Origin: Neodontobutis hainanensis
Taxonomy: Eukaryota > Chordata > Actinopteri > Gobiiformes > Odontobutidae
NCBI GenBank assembly: GCA_024349245.1
Contig: JALDNG010000026.1
Span: 2,924,501 to 2,988,500, forward strand
DNA: 64,000 nt
Direction: 5' to 3'
In this document: in pieces, positions 12,495-23,329 of the stretch
Layout: the number at the start of each line of letters is the position of its first letter
Numbering within the stretch: position 1 is the stretch's first letter
Translations under genes and position numbers: made by a program
Notes under the pieces: generated by a model
The model's database searches: none
What the model saw: only the letters and a program-made list of their open reading frames with translations
Told to the model about the DNA's origin: nothing

Positions 12495-12737
12495 CTATAA
12501 GCATTGCCTGCGCTCTGTGGTGCTCCGGGACCCTCCGCAGCATATCTGCAACAGTTTGTCCAAACCGGTCGCTCTCATCATGGCCTTGACACAGTCTCTG
12601 TTGAGCTCCACCTTCTGTTCCTCCAACTGAGCCTCCAACCGAGCAACCTGCACTTGGACCCAGTCATCTTTCTCTTTTCTCTGCCTTTTTTGTGCCATTC
12701 TTGGACTGGGGGACAGAAGAGATGACTGCATGGACAT
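12495..12737 (-). CDS. Small coiled-coil ORF within the Harbinger-like element
   Basis: An 80-residue ORF starting MSMQSSLLSPSPRM with a heptad-like stretch (VARLEAQLEEQKVELNRD). Charged coiled-coil tails of this kind are common at the C-terminus of the transposon's MADF/Myb accessory protein, so this is probably the last exon of the gene whose MADF domain is at 13540-13231. The function is inferred only. Confidence 0.4.
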   Translation of the reverse strand: MSMQSSLLSPSPRMAQKRQRKEKDDWVQVQVARLEAQLEEQKVELNRDCVKAMMRATGLDKLLQICCGGSRSTTERRQCL

Positions 12738-12850
12738 AAGAGATGGCTGTGGGACAGAAGAGATGGCTGCGGGACAGAAGAGATGGCTGCGGGACAGAAG
12801 AGATGGCTGCGGGACAGAAGAGATGGCTGCGGGACAGAAGAGATGGCTGG
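12738..12850. repeat. 20-bp minisatellite
   Basis: About 5.5 tandem copies of a 20-bp unit (AGATGGCTGCGGGACAGAAG), nearly perfect except for one T in the first copy. It lies within the Harbinger-like element, next to its coiled-coil ORF. Confidence 0.9.
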
Positions 12851-13230
12851 TGATGGGGGCTCTACCAGTTGGTAATCAGTCATCATCGCTGATGGCTGGA
12901 GGTCTCACATCCGATAAACCAGTAGAGTTTGAGCTGGTATCAGTTCCATCCTGTGATTATGAAAAAAATTGCAAATAGTATAAGTTATACATAAAAGATG
13001 ATGCATTTATTGTTAAATCATAGATAGAGCTATAATAACTGCATATTCATACATTGCAAAAGCTAAATTGTTGCATTTGTATTTTCTGTAAGCCAAATTA
13101 AATTACAATCTATTATATTACATAAATACAACGCATTACATATAATTACAACCTATTACACATGCTTTTGGACTCACAGTTATATTATTTTTGCAAAAAA
13201 AATACCCATGTGGTAGCATTGCTAGTTAAG

Positions 13231-13540
13231 TTAGCTAACTGAAACACAATAGAGGTACATAAAAGGACGTGCATTATTTACCTTATCGTCAAAGTTTGAC
13301 CCCGTAAGCCGATGTTTGACATGAGGTGCCAGCCAAGATAGGAATATATAAAACGCTGGGATTGTTTTTCCTCCTGGATCCCCGCTCCTTGAGGCAAGTT
13401 TTTTACGGAGACGAACGTACTTGTCTCGAGAGTTCTTCCATCTCTTCGTGCACTCCGCTACATCTAAACCCACGTTGGAGAAGGCTGTATTTCCTCACTT
13501 CTTCAATTTATCGCTCGGTAACTTAGTCCATTTCCATGTT
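13231..13540 (-). CDS. MADF (Myb/SANT-like) DNA-binding domain, transposon-encoded
   Basis: The minus strand reads a MADF-type domain. It has the W-x-x-x-R-D-x-Y core (CTKRWKNSRDKYVRLRKKL) followed by SWLAPHVKHR. The preceding helix region, upstream of 13473, is in another frame or needs a splice or frameshift, so the ORF starting at 13473 covers only the C-terminal two thirds. Harbinger elements encode such a DNA-binding protein beside the transposase. Confidence 0.55.
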
Positions 13541-13805
13541 GGCTCTTCACTGAATTTCGGAATTTAAAAATGGCGGGCTGTCCAGAGTATAGAAGATCAA
13601 TCCGGAAATGCGTAGAGGGAAACGTGATACTTCCAAGCCGACCAATCACAGATCTTACGGTCCGCGTCGTCGCGACGCGTAGTTACATTTTTGAGGAGGT
13701 GCGCGTCAGGCTACGGCGTAGGGTACGGCGTAGGGTACACGTCACTGCGTATGCTACGCCGTAGCTTCGACGCGCACCCTACGCAGAAGCATAAATCAGC
13801 CTTAA

Positions 13806-13947
13806 GTGTGTTCCACTAGTCTAGCACTTTGGGCATGATACAAACAATGGTTCTTCAGAGTTGTCCCCAAATGTTCTGCCATCTGTCTTATTATCTCATT
13901 CACAAATTGTGGACCATTGTTGCTATTTATGGTCCTGGGGATGCCCT
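13806..13947 (-). pseudogene. Retroviral integrase catalytic-core segment
   Basis: The minus strand shows the second catalytic-Asp region, in which the expected S-D-N-G-P reads S-N-N-G-P, followed by QFVNEI. It is bounded on one side by the DNA transposon (ends 13801) and on the other by the LINE tail at 13948. Integrase resumes at about 14282. Confidence 0.65.
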
Positions 13948-14281
13948 ATGGTCATGAAGTTTGTGTCATGACCGAAAGAACAAGATCCCGGATATAGGTG
14001 GCCGAAATTAGCTTTCTCCGCAGGGTGGCGGGCGCTCCCTTAGAGATAGGGTGAGGAGCAGCTGAGGTGGCTCGGGCATCTGTTTCGAATGCCGCCTGGA
14101 CGCCTCCCTAGGGAGGGACTATGTATGTATGTATGTATGGGAACGCCTCGGTATCCCCCCGGAAGAGCTGGAGGATGTGTCTGGGGAGAGGGAAGTCTGG
14201 GCATCTCTGCTTAGACTGGTGCCCCCGCGACCCGGCCCCGGATAAGCGGTAGAAGATGGATGGATGGATGGATGGATGGAA
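13948..14281 (+). mobile_element. 5'-truncated RTE/Rex3-like LINE tail inside the retrovirus
   Basis: The last ~330 bp of the same LINE family as 24710-27657, from GGTCATGAAGTTTG to a (GGAT)n tail at about 14258-14280. A short (TATG)n expansion (14120-14140) replaces internal sequence. The flanks share ATGCC on both sides, a likely target duplication. It interrupts the integrase. Confidence 0.75.
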
Positions 14282-14713
14282 TGCCATGTCCTGGAATAAT
14301 GTGTTTACATAAGGCTTTAGCAATAGTTAACGCATCAGCGTTTTTACTGGGGATGATTTCAACCCATTTTATAAAAGGACAGATTTGCACTAAACAATAT
14401 CTGTAATTGTTTTATTGGTTTAATTCAATAAATTCCATATGTAAAATTTGGAAGGGATACTCCGTCTCTGGGAATTTGCCTTTTATAGGTCTTTCGTTTC
14501 CTTAAGAATTATGTTTAATGCTCTACATGTTTGTTTTTTTTGACTACGTATTTAAATTTAATCCAAAGGTGTGAAAGTGTTCACTCACAGTCCCCACCTT
14601 TAAACCTGTTGAGACATGGCACGGCCCATGGCTCAAAAAGGCGGCTGTTTTAAAAAGTTTTTTTGGGAAGTTAGGTTTATCATTTAAATAATAGACATTG
14701 TTGATGAGTGTGG

Positions 14714-15289
14714 CTACATTTTAAGCCAGAATTGTTTTTCACTATTAGGGTAATTTACTTGCATATCTCTAAGGACTTCCTCTGAGATTGGTTCTTGTAT
14801 ATTTTTAGACTCTGGTAATACCATGATATAGGTAACATGTAATCCAGCAGCCGCTTCCTTAGCAATGCAATCAGCAAATGCATTTCCTTTTGACACTTTA
14901 GTATGGGCAGCACATTTGCAAACCGCAATGTTTAGGTTTAGTACAGCTTCCAAGAGGCGTACAAGTAGCATAGCATGCTCCACTTGTTTACCAGTAAACA
15001 TCGTCATGCCTCTACATGCCCATTGTGCTGCAAAATAATGCAAGATGGAAAATGCATATTGGCTGTCGGTGTAAATTGTTACAGTTTGACCTGCTTAAGC
15101 TTGGCATGCTTCAGTCAATGCAATAATTTCGGCTGCTTGTCCTGATAAATGGGAGGGCAACTGTCCAGCACAAACAATGCTTTGGGAAGTCACAATGGCA
15201 AAGCCAGTGCGTGTCTGCCTTGTCGGGGTTTTGAAACTGGAGCCATCAACTAACAGGTTTTGGCTTTCATCAAGTGGGACATCCCGCAA
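14714..15289 (-). pseudogene. Retroviral RNase H domain, broken
   Basis: Two minus-strand ORFs (15289-15095 and 15043-14714) contain RNase H features: DGSSF near the start, an SGQAAEIIAL segment, and a C-terminal HTKVSKGNAFAD segment with the metal-binding His/Asp pattern. They are separated by a stop. Present only in the left arm; the right arm has lost it. Confidence 0.7.
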
Positions 15290-15662
15290 ATCATTCCTTG
15301 CCCTACATTGCTATTCAGTCACTGATTTACAACAATGTTTCTCACCATCATCCTCAATTGGGATTAGGGATGAGGGATGAGGGATTTAATGTAGTTCATC
15401 TTTTAACTGACAAAATGGCTAAATGCCGAGCAGCTGACAAGAATGACATCTTAGTCTGTGTTAACAATATGTCAACAGCATCTGGAACTAGTAGGGTCTT
15501 CTGCGAAGCTGTGTATGGCTTGTGCTGCAGCACAAACTGCTCGAACGCAGTGTGGTAAAGCACATGCTACAGGGTCTGGCCTTTTTCAATAAAAAGCAAT
15601 CGTCTTCATTTTGTCTCCACATGTCTGTGCTAACATGGAGGTCATGAAATGTCCTTTGCAAT

Positions 15663-15932
15663 TCAACCTAAAAACTGCAACATGTTGTGCTTAGTGTTTG
15701 TTTTTTCGTCCTTCAAGAATAGCTGTCTGTCTCCAGTCCTCAAAATTGTACTTCTCGTTTCACCCACTGGAGTTTTAATACGGAAGCTTTTTTTTTTTCC
15801 TGTTTCGACTAGACGCTTAAATAGTGCAATAGCCACAGATCTATTATGCTCAGATGTGTCTGAGGCAATTAAAACGTCATCCACATATATTAATACTTTG
15901 AATGACCAGGTATGCGAAAATTTGACATACAA
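15663..15932 (-). pseudogene. Retroviral reverse transcriptase palm fragment, left copy
   Basis: A minus-strand ORF with the YVDD polymerase motif followed by a typical FLG thumb segment at its end. It is fused on its N-terminal side to gag-like sequence, so the fingers of RT are missing. The mirrored copy at 22933-23150 has the same junction. Confidence 0.7.
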
Positions 15933-16899
15933 TTGTGTATTTCAGCTGCAAAAAGTGTTGGGCATAGTTCATGGTTTGTGGGACATTATCAGTGCAATGA
16001 TTAACATTGTGTTTTCTAATGAAGTCAGCAATACATGGCCAGAAACCATTCATTAAAACCAGTTTCCACTGCTGTTGTTGAGGGTCAGCGTCTCCAGCTT
16101 TCTGTGGGAGGCCGCTCTGCACCTTAAACACCTCTTCCAACCTGCTGCGATATTATAAAAAAACATCCCCCCCTTTCCTCTGTCTACATTGGAAAATTTT
16201 GGCATAGTCCGGCTGTTGTAAAAAGACTTTCCTCATTCGGGCGTACATAGCTTCAGTTTGAACCGGCAGAGCCTGATCGCTTGCGGCCAATACAGCGTTA
16301 TTTGCATCTTTTCCTGTATATGCTCTTTTTACTCGTCCCCAATTGAAAATGAGGCACATTTTAAATGTCTGCTCAATTTCATTGCCATTCAAATGATAAG
16401 ATGTCACCAGGAGCTTATGGTTTTAAAGCCATTTTTTCACATCACTTTGTGGAATCCCTAAGTTTTTACAAGCCTCGGTATACTCATTCTGAGTCCACGG
16501 CCAAAAAACTTGGATGGTGCGCTCTCGGTCAGCATCCAGGCCATAGTGTGGATCTGCTACTTCCACCATTGGATAACATCCATCAGGTGGTGAATGTCCC
16601 GTCTGCTTATCTAATTCCCCATCGATTATATCATGTTTTTGGAGAGACGGATACAATTGTTCTTGTACCAACCCCTTTCAGTCTGTTGAGTTGAGGCTGC
16701 GCACCCTAGTATGGCTAGATACCGGAGAGAAAGATGCTATCGCACCACCCAACACCCCTTTCCCACTATTTTTCCTGTCTTTTTCCTCCGTTTTCCTTTG
16801 CTCCTCTCTTTCTCTGATCTGCCTCTGTTGTTCTAACTCTCTTCTTCTCGCCTCCTGCGCTGTGGAGGGGCCCGTCTCCTCGTCCTGCTTTATAAACAC
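15880..16899 (-). pseudogene. Retroviral gag remnants, left copy
   Basis: Four minus-strand ORF pieces (16899-16678, 16671-16423, 16407-16153, 16140-15877) in changing frames. The first is rich in Glu/Arg/Gln (coiled-coil-like); the next two resemble retroviral capsid. Copies in the same order lie at 21846-22940. No intact gag. Confidence 0.65.
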
Positions 16900-17574
16900 T
16901 GCATCTTGCAGTGAGGCATTACTTGCTTCTGCTTTCTTCTGTCTACTTGCCTGCTTCCTTTCTTTGTACCATCATAGCAATGTGGAGCTCTTCCTTTTTC
17001 TTCCGCTTACATTTCCATGTTATACTGGACAAGCTAATTTGAAGTTTACCAACCAGATTTGTACAAGATGTTATGTTGTAATTTGCCATCAAATTTATAT
17101 TTTTTGTTTCATTTTGTAAGATACTGTGTGCTGTCTGGAAACATTTTTTCCATATATTTTGGATACTTCTTTAAGGCAGACTTACTTTGTTCACACCAAT
17201 AATAACAAATGTGGTTGTCCTTTATAGACTACGTGTCTTTCTCAGGACCTAATTTCCTAATCCACTACTGTCTGACCTACGACAGACACAGAATTATGTT
17301 ATCACCATTAGGTTTCCCCCGTACTGCTGCATCCACTAGTGGCATTTACACTCACAATCGATTCACTCACACACTTTTACTGAAAATTAAATTCACTTCC
17401 TTTGCGATGGAGCCACCTAATTAACAATTTTTACAAATATTTCAACTTACTCCCTAACTGCAGAGCCAACTGACACAGATTTACTAAAATTTCATCTCAC
17501 TCCCTTACGTCGGACGTTTCTGACACTCTCTTAGGGTGGAGCTAACTGATTGACACGTCTGTGGCTACAGTTGT

Positions 17575-17681
17575 AGCTTACCATCACCAGTGTGTGACTG
17601 TGTACGAATGAATAATGGACAGCTTGTAAGAGCTTTGAGTCCCTTGGTCCCTCGGGAGAAAAGCGCAATATAAATCCAATC

Positions 17682-17718
<37 letters not shown>
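17575..17718 (+). repeat. SINE-like tail with (ATT)n array
   Basis: Contains the fish-repeat motif 'GAGAAAAGCGCAATATAAAT' followed by CCAATCC and about 12 ATT units (17682-17718). I recognise the 'AAGCGC..TATAAAT..(ATT)n' ending as a common teleost short-repeat tail; the family is not assigned. Confidence 0.5.
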
Positions 17719-17719
<1 letters not shown>

Positions 17720-17735
17720 GGTAGGCCATTACAGG

Positions 17736-17835
17736 TGCTCGGAGACACTCAGGAAAAACTCAGGTGCTTGTAGACACTCAGGAAAAACTCAGGTGCTCGG
17801 AGATACTCAGGAAAAACTCAGATGCTCAGGGGGAC
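17736..17835. repeat. 29-bp minisatellite
   Basis: About 3.5 tandem copies of a 29-bp unit beginning AGGTGCTCGGAGACACTCAG and ending GAAAAACTC, with a few substitutions. It lies in the spacer between the palindrome arms. Confidence 0.8.
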
Positions 17836-17927
17836 TCATGCGACCCGAAGACTCATGCAACTTGAAGACTCAAATGGAGTATCGTGACATGGGGCTGTGG
17901 AGTCTCGGTTGGCCAGGTCGTACTGTC

Positions 17928-18380
17928 ATGGCCACACAGCCCGAAACATGGAAGACTCCAATGCAAACCCCAAACACAGGCAGAAGGTTCAAAAAAGGTT
18001 TATTTTGCCGTCAAAAGTACAAATCAAATTCCAGGAAACAAGGTAGAAACATGGCCAGGGTCCGAGCATACAAAAGTCCAAAAACAGGTAGCACAAGAAA
18101 TGCCCCAGGCGAGGAAACACAAAGAAATAACTATCCACGGATCCATACCAACAGACTCTCGGTAGGTGTGAAGACGACCTGGCACTGAACAGGGGAACAC
18201 ACACGGGTTATAAAGGAACACCAACGAGGGACAGGTGAGACATATTAGGGCGGAGTAGGTAATCACACAGGAGGGAAAAACAACTGGCAGGAAGTCAATA
18301 AGAAACACAGACGGTGTGAAACACTTCACAATAAAATCAGGAAATCCAATACAATAAATGCTGAAATGCTCTGGCCAGAG
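17928..18380 (-). mobile_element. LTR-like or promoter-like retroelement fragment
   Basis: On the minus strand the segment has a TTATAACCCG box, then CAGTGCCAGGTCGTC, an AATAAACC signal (near 18004), and an end ...GGCCATGACA. This is the layout of an LTR (TATA, R, poly(A) signal, CA end), and the sequence looks like a widespread fish repeat. No target duplication was found. It splits or abuts the LINE fragment at 18381. Confidence 0.4.
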
Positions 18381-18530
18381 GATCACACTCCTTATTTAGA
18401 TGAATATTAAAGTCACCAACAAGAAGAATGTTATCGGCGTAAGTTATTAAGTCACAGAGGCAAGCTCCAAACCCATCCAACAAAAAAGAATAGGGACCCG
18501 GAGGGGGTAATTTGTCTAATTTTCATTTGA
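18381..18530 (-). mobile_element. LINE endonuclease fragment (L2-like)
   Basis: The minus strand reads ADNILLVGDFNIHLN, the GDFN catalytic block of the APE-type endonuclease of non-LTR retrotransposons, preceded by a PPGPYSFLLDGFG-type segment. It differs from the RTE elements here (LLGDFNAHVG), so it is a second LINE family. Only about 150 bp remain. Confidence 0.6.
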
Positions 18531-18677
18531 AGATGTGGGGACATTATCATAATCATCATCATAATCATTAAAAATATACATGTATTTTTATATTTGTGAT
18601 ACATCAAGTTGAAAATCTAAAATCTAAAATTCTTCATCATTATTTTTATTAATCATACATTTGTTTGTTGTTTTCAG

Positions 18678-19803
18678 TTCTGACAACTGCCTGCCTCCTT
18701 CTTGATGCAGGTGTTTATCAGAAAATCACCACTAAATGAAACATGTATTTTTGACATTGTGTGGTTGTGGTAAACCTACACTCTCATGTCTTGTTACAGG
18801 AGTCTCTGCACATTCAATCACCACCTGTGGTGCCCATGTCCACCGCCTGAGCTGTGGTATGACTTACTTCATTCTTCTCTATTATCCTCTAATCCCAAAC
18901 TTTACAACTTCTTGTTTAATTCCAAGTCTCTTTGCTGTGTGTTAGACAGTGGAGTGATCAACGTTGAGAACACTCTCTATGGACGTGCAGACAGCACCAC
19001 CTGCGCTGGGGGAAAAACTCCAGAGGAAGTGGCTAATACAGGATGCTCTCTGGCTGATGCTTTGGATCTCCTCAAGAAAAGGTGCCTTTAAAAGTTATAC
19101 CCATTAAATAAAAGGGCTTTTAATTAATGACCAACAATATTGTGTTTTCTCTGATGCTTCCTCAGATGTAATGGAAAGAAAGTGTGTGAAATGAATGCAA
19201 ATTGCTTTGAAACGGACCCATGTAATGACACCTTTAAATACATTAAGACCTCTTACAGCTGCATCCCAGCAAGTAGGTCAACTTCTGAAGTAAAACCGGA
19301 CTGAGTTGGATAAGTGCAGACCAAATAAAATTCTTGATTATATTTACAGATCATCTGATTGTATGTGAGCACTCTATGGCCCACCTTCAGTGTGGTAAGA
19401 AATATCTACAGTTCATCTCATTTAGCACTGGCATCAAGGAACATTTATGCACCTAATGTTTCCTGTGTCCAGATCAAGGAAAGGTGATCTCTGTAGTTGG
19501 TGCGGACTTTGGGCGTCGTGATCACACCACATGTGCTTTCCGACGTGATCCTGATATGGTCGCAAAAATTGACTGCACAAATCCAACCAACGTAGTGGCT
19601 GAAAAGTGAAGTTGATTTACTTCTGTTAATAATTGATATGTGCCGGTGAATGTAAAACTAACAACAGACTGCTCGGTTTGCTTTGCTTCCACAGGTGCGA
19701 TGGGAAAAACAGCTGCTCAGTGAGAGCAGCAGAATTAACTTTTGATGAATCGTGCCTCAACACCTCCATGTATCTGGAGCTCTCCTACATATGCAAGGGT
19801 TAG
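18678..19803 (+). pseudogene. Rhamnose-binding lectin 2, lacking its signal-peptide exon
   Basis: Exons equivalent to 2-8 of lectin 3 are all present with intact splice sites: 18678-18710, 18800-18856, 18946-19081, 19166-19272, 19350-19394, 19473-19605 and 19695-19803. The frame is open, with YGR and DPC in domain 1 and all Cys of copy 3 retained. Replacements include Asn for Ser after DPC, and Asp/Ala and Ile changes in domain 2. The first coding exon (MLRFSITV) and the promoter are absent. Homology to the other copies stops about 15 bp before exon 2, at a junction with repeat-derived sequence. Without a start and a signal peptide it should not yield a secreted lectin unless an upstream exon is recruited. 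Confidence 0.8.
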
Positions 19804-20392
19804 TCTTTGATTGTCTAGTAAGGACAGGTTCCACTGACAAAAAAACTTTTTGCAGCTTCAAAGTAAGTCTGCTGAAACCAAACATGAAATAAAATCCATT
19901 ACAAATTAAGTCTGAAGGTGTAATTTTTTCAAAGTGGTCACATTTGGACACACATGGACCACATTTCATGTCCAAAACATGCCACACTGTTCAAAGCAAA
20001 TTTATTTAATATTATGAAATTCCAAGGCATTTACAATGTAATAATCATAATGACATAAGAATACATATAATGTATTGCACATATTCATAGGGTATATTCT
20101 AAAGCATGTAAAAATGTAATTTTAGAACCACTTTGTTTTAGAAGGGACTTGTACAATTTGACTCATCTGCAGCCAGAAAATAAAAAAACACATTCTGCTT
20201 TACTGACCTGAGGTTGTCTAGCTCTAAACACTTGACCTAATAATATAAATAAGTGTCTTTGTGCTGGAATAACAGGGACAAATAAATAAACATTCATAAT
20301 CATGTGCTCAATCAATATTACAAACTATGATCCAATAGCATCAGCCAGGCAGATTTATGGAGAGTACAAGAGTCCATGTTTGATCAATGTTG
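19804..20392. other. Duplicated lectin 3'/dnase1l1 3' intergenic segment
   Basis: Nearly identical to 29694-30259 (between lectin 3 and dnase1l1). AT-rich, no coding signal seen. Together with the next two entries it shows the block lectin-dnase1l1 3' end was copied as one unit. Confidence 0.7.
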
Positions 20393-20698
20393 TCAGCTGT
20401 AGGTTAAAGTGAGGCTGAGGAGCACAATATGTAAGCTGTAGGACAGTCTGGTTGCAGCAGCCCTCAGCAGGACCTCTACAGGATAATGGTCACTCACCTC
20501 CAAGGCCTGGACAAATACCACACAAAAGACCTGTCCACAAACTGTATTTATTTATTGTAGCATTATGTTCATATTGTGTTTCTACATAAATATGTGATTA
20601 CCTCTGTTTCTGTGAGTCTGTATTCCACCTGGAAGTTGAAAGGTTTGGCTGAAGAAGGCACAACTGCTTCAGACAACTTTCTCCCATTCACAACAACC
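20393..20698 (-). pseudogene. Duplicated last two exons of dnase1l1
   Basis: Copies of the final two dnase1l1 exons: 20698-20602 (matches 30565-30469) and 20506-20393 (matches 30373-30260). Splice sites, the SDHYP catalytic motif and the stop codon are conserved. The upstream six coding exons are absent: similarity to the dnase1l1 locus ends at about 21029, inside the intron, where rpl10-derived sequence begins. It cannot encode a nuclease. Confidence 0.85.
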
Positions 20699-21029
20699 CT
20701 GTTGGAGCAAAGCAAGTGTCCACTTTATTAATATGCAGGTTGAAAGTACAAGCAAGGCCCATTAACAAGGATTTATCAGAAAGTGTATCTTGCCACTGTC
20801 TCTCTTTGATATGATAAAATAAAAGACAAACCTATACTTCTGGCTGTTTAACTATCAAGACGCCTCAAGTAATCATTTCATATACTCACATGAAAAAGGA
20901 ACTTTTTTTTTTTTTGATGGTTATAATGCATTTGGTGGTTCCACATCTTAATTTCAAACAAATATAATGACTGTTGTCTTATTTTTTAGCCATGCAATTA
21001 ACTGGTCTTTTCCCAAAGGACCAGCACAA

Positions 21030-21280
21030 CCGTCTTATTCCTGACGGCTGTGGACTGAAATAAATCCCCAGCAGATGCCCACTTACCCCATGGAAGACCC
21101 TTCATGCCATTTAAAGCTGCTGCAGAAGTGGCAACAAAAGGCAAACAATAAAATTGTGTTTGATTATAAAAGGACCCTTACTTCTCTGTGTTTTACTTGT
21201 TTGTCTGAAGTAATAGCTTTTGTAAATTTTGCAAGCAGGAATGCATTAATTTTAAGTGTTAACCCTTGTATCTAAAGTCT
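21030..21280 (+). pseudogene. Copy of the rpl10 3' end
   Basis: Matches the reverse complement of about 34402-34640: the end of the last rpl10 exon and its 3' flank. The reading frame is broken; a Tyr codon (TAC) of rpl10 is TAA here (about 21060). Orientation is opposite to the real gene relative to the neighbouring dnase1l1 fragment, so the junction at about 21030 is a rearrangement breakpoint and this is not a processed pseudogene (no poly(A), only the 3' part). Confidence 0.85.
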
Positions 21281-23329
21281 TGTAAGGGAGTGTCAGGTAG
21301 CTCTATCGTAAGGGAGTGATTGAAAATTTAGTAAATTTGTCAGACAGGTAGCTCCGCTGTAAGTGAGTAAGTTGAATTTTTTGTAAAAATTGTTAATTAG
21401 GTGGCTCCATCACAAAGGAAGTGATTTGAATTTTCAGTAAAAGTGTGCGAGTGAAGCGATTGTGAGTGTAAATGCCACTAGTGGATGCAGCAGTACGGAG
21501 GAAACCTAACGGTGATAACATAATTCTGTGTCTGTCGTAGGTCAGACAGTAGTGGATTAGGAAATTAGGTCCTGAGAAAGATACGTAGTCTATAAAGGAC
21601 AACCACATTTGTTATTATTGGTGTGAACAAAGTAAGTCTGCCTTAAAGAAGTATCCAAAATATATGGAAAAAATGTTTCCAGACAGCACACAGTAGCTTA
21701 CAAAATGGAACAAAAAATATAAATTTAGTGGCAAATTAGTTGTAACATCTCATACAAATCTGGTTGGTAAACTTCAAATAAGCTTGTCCAGTATAATATG
21801 GAAATGTAAGAGGAAGAAAAAAGAAGAGCTCCACATTGCTAAGAAATGCACAAAAAAAGGAAGCAGGCAAGTAGACAGAAGAAAGCAGAAGCAAGTAATG
21901 CCTCACTGCAAGATGCAGTGTTTATAAAGCAGGACGAGGAGACGGGCCCCTCCACAGCGCAGGAGGCGAGAAGAAGAGAGTTAGAACAACAGAGGCAGAT
22001 CAGAGAAAGAGAGGAGCAAAGGAAAACGGAGGAAAAAGACAGGAAATATAGTGGGAAAGGGGTGTTGGGTGGTGCGATAGCATCTTTCTCTCCGGTATCT
22101 AGTCATACCAGGATGCGCAGCCTCAACCCAACAGACTGAACAGTGTTGGTACAAGAACAATTGTATCCGTCTCTACAAAAACATGAAATAATCTATGGGG
22201 AATTAGATAAGCAGACGGGACATTCACCACCTGATGGATGTTATCCAATGGTGGAAGTAGCAGATCCACACTATGGCCTGGATGCTGACCGAGAGCGCAC
22301 CATCCAAGTTTTTTGGCCGTGGACTCAGAATGAGTATACCGAGGCTTGTAAAAGCTTAGGGAATCCACAAAGTGATGTGAAGAAATGGCTTTAGAACCAT
22401 AAGCTCCTGGTGACATCTTATCATTTGAATGGCAATGAAATTGAGCAGACATTTAAAATGTGCCTCACTTTCAATTGGGGACGAGTAAAAAGAGCATATA
22501 CAGGAAAAGATGCAAATAACACTGTATTGGCCGCAAGCGATCAGGCTCTGCCGGTTCAAACTGAAGCTATGTACGCCCGAATGAGGAAAGTCTTTTTACA
22601 ACAGCCGGACTATGCCAAAATTTCCCAATGTAGACAGAGGAAAGGGGGGGATGTTTTTTTATAATATCGCAGCAAGTTGAAAGAGGTGTTTAAGGTGCAG
22701 AGCGGCCTCCCACAGAAAGCTGAAGACGCTGACCCTCAACAACAGCAGTGGAAACAGGTTTTAATGAATGGTTTCTGGCCATGTATTGCTGACTTCATTA
22801 GAAAACACAATGTTAATCATTGCACTGATAATGTCCCACGAACCATGAACTATGCCCAACACTTTTTGCAGCTGAAATACACAATTGTATGTCAAATTTT
22901 TGCATACCTGATCATTCAAAGTATTAATATATGTGGATGATGTTTTAATTGCCTCAGACACATCTGAGCATAATAGATCTGTGGCTATTGCACTATTTAA
23001 GCGTCTAGTCGAAACAGGAAAAAAAAGCTTCCGTATCAAAACTCCAGTGGGTGAAACGAGAAGTACAATTTTGAGGACTGGAGACAGACAGCTATTCTTG
23101 AAGCACCGAAACCAAACACTAAGCACAACATGTTGCAGTTTTTGGGTTTATGCAACATACATTTTTTTTGAGACTTGACCTACCAGACAAAAACGCAGTA
23201 CCCGTCCGTAGTCGCTCAAGCCAAATGACCCCTTTTTTTCATGGGTGGGTACAACTAAAAATACGCTTAGAATAGAAACTGAAGATTATAGACTCAAAGT
23301 TTTTGTTAATGCTTCTATTCTCATTAATG

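Larger units (their letters stand above)
11568..13801 (-). mobile_element. Harbinger-like DNA transposon carrying a MADF-type gene
   Basis: Terminal inverted repeats start GGCTGATTTATGCTTCTGCG on the left and are mirrored exactly on the right (CAGAAGCATAAATCAGCC). GC-rich subterminal repeats of the type ACGCCGTAG lie at both ends. It is flanked by TTAA (11564-11567 and 13802-13805). Coding content is a MADF/Myb-like ORF near 13540-13231 and a coiled-coil ORF at 12737-12495. No DDE transposase is visible, so it is non-autonomous. MADF plus TIRs suggests PIF/Harbinger, but the TTAA flank would also fit other superfamilies. Confidence 0.7.
8843..17000 (-). mobile_element. Endogenous retrovirus relic, left-arm copy
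   Basis: A decayed provirus read 5' to 3' from about 16.9 kb down to 8843. In order it shows: gag-like fragments with a charged Glu/Arg/Gln-rich stretch (16899-16678) and capsid-like pieces (16671-15880); RT with a YVDD active-site motif (about 15887); RNase H (15289-14714, including a DGSSF motif); integrase pieces (14700-11050, interrupted by a LINE tail and a DNA transposon); env-like remnants (about 10832-9620); and an LTR end. Gag runs almost directly into RT, so nucleocapsid, protease and the first part of RT are missing. Many stops and frameshifts are present. The integrase S-D-N-G motif reads S-N-N-G (near 13911), losing a catalytic Asp. No 5' LTR was found. It looks like a class I (gamma/epsilon-like) fish retrovirus; the class is inferred from motif style. 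It is not functional. Confidence 0.8.
6500..17530 (-). repeat. Left arm of a large imperfect palindrome
   Basis: Read as reverse complement, this arm matches 21290-29500 in order: lectin gene, lectin upstream region (7640-8842), retroviral 3' LTR end and env remnant, RT and gag fragments, and a final stretch to about 17530. Sequence present only here: retroviral RNase H and integrase, an hAT-like MITE, a Harbinger-like element and a short LINE tail. Boundaries were set by eye to within about 100 bp. Similarity is high but patchy past lectin exon 5. Confidence 0.85.

Noticed and set aside
12738..12850. CRISPR-like regular repeats
   Set aside because: The units are directly tandem without unique spacers, and the genome is vertebrate.
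17209..17424. 71-codon ORF mirrored at 21393-21608, possible gene upstream of gag
   Set aside because: Open in both arms, but the arms are recent copies of each other, so this is not independent evidence; no signal or domain identified.
21030..21280. Processed pseudogene of rpl10
   Set aside because: Only the last exon part and non-transcribed 3' flank are present, with no poly(A); it is a genomic rearrangement fragment.
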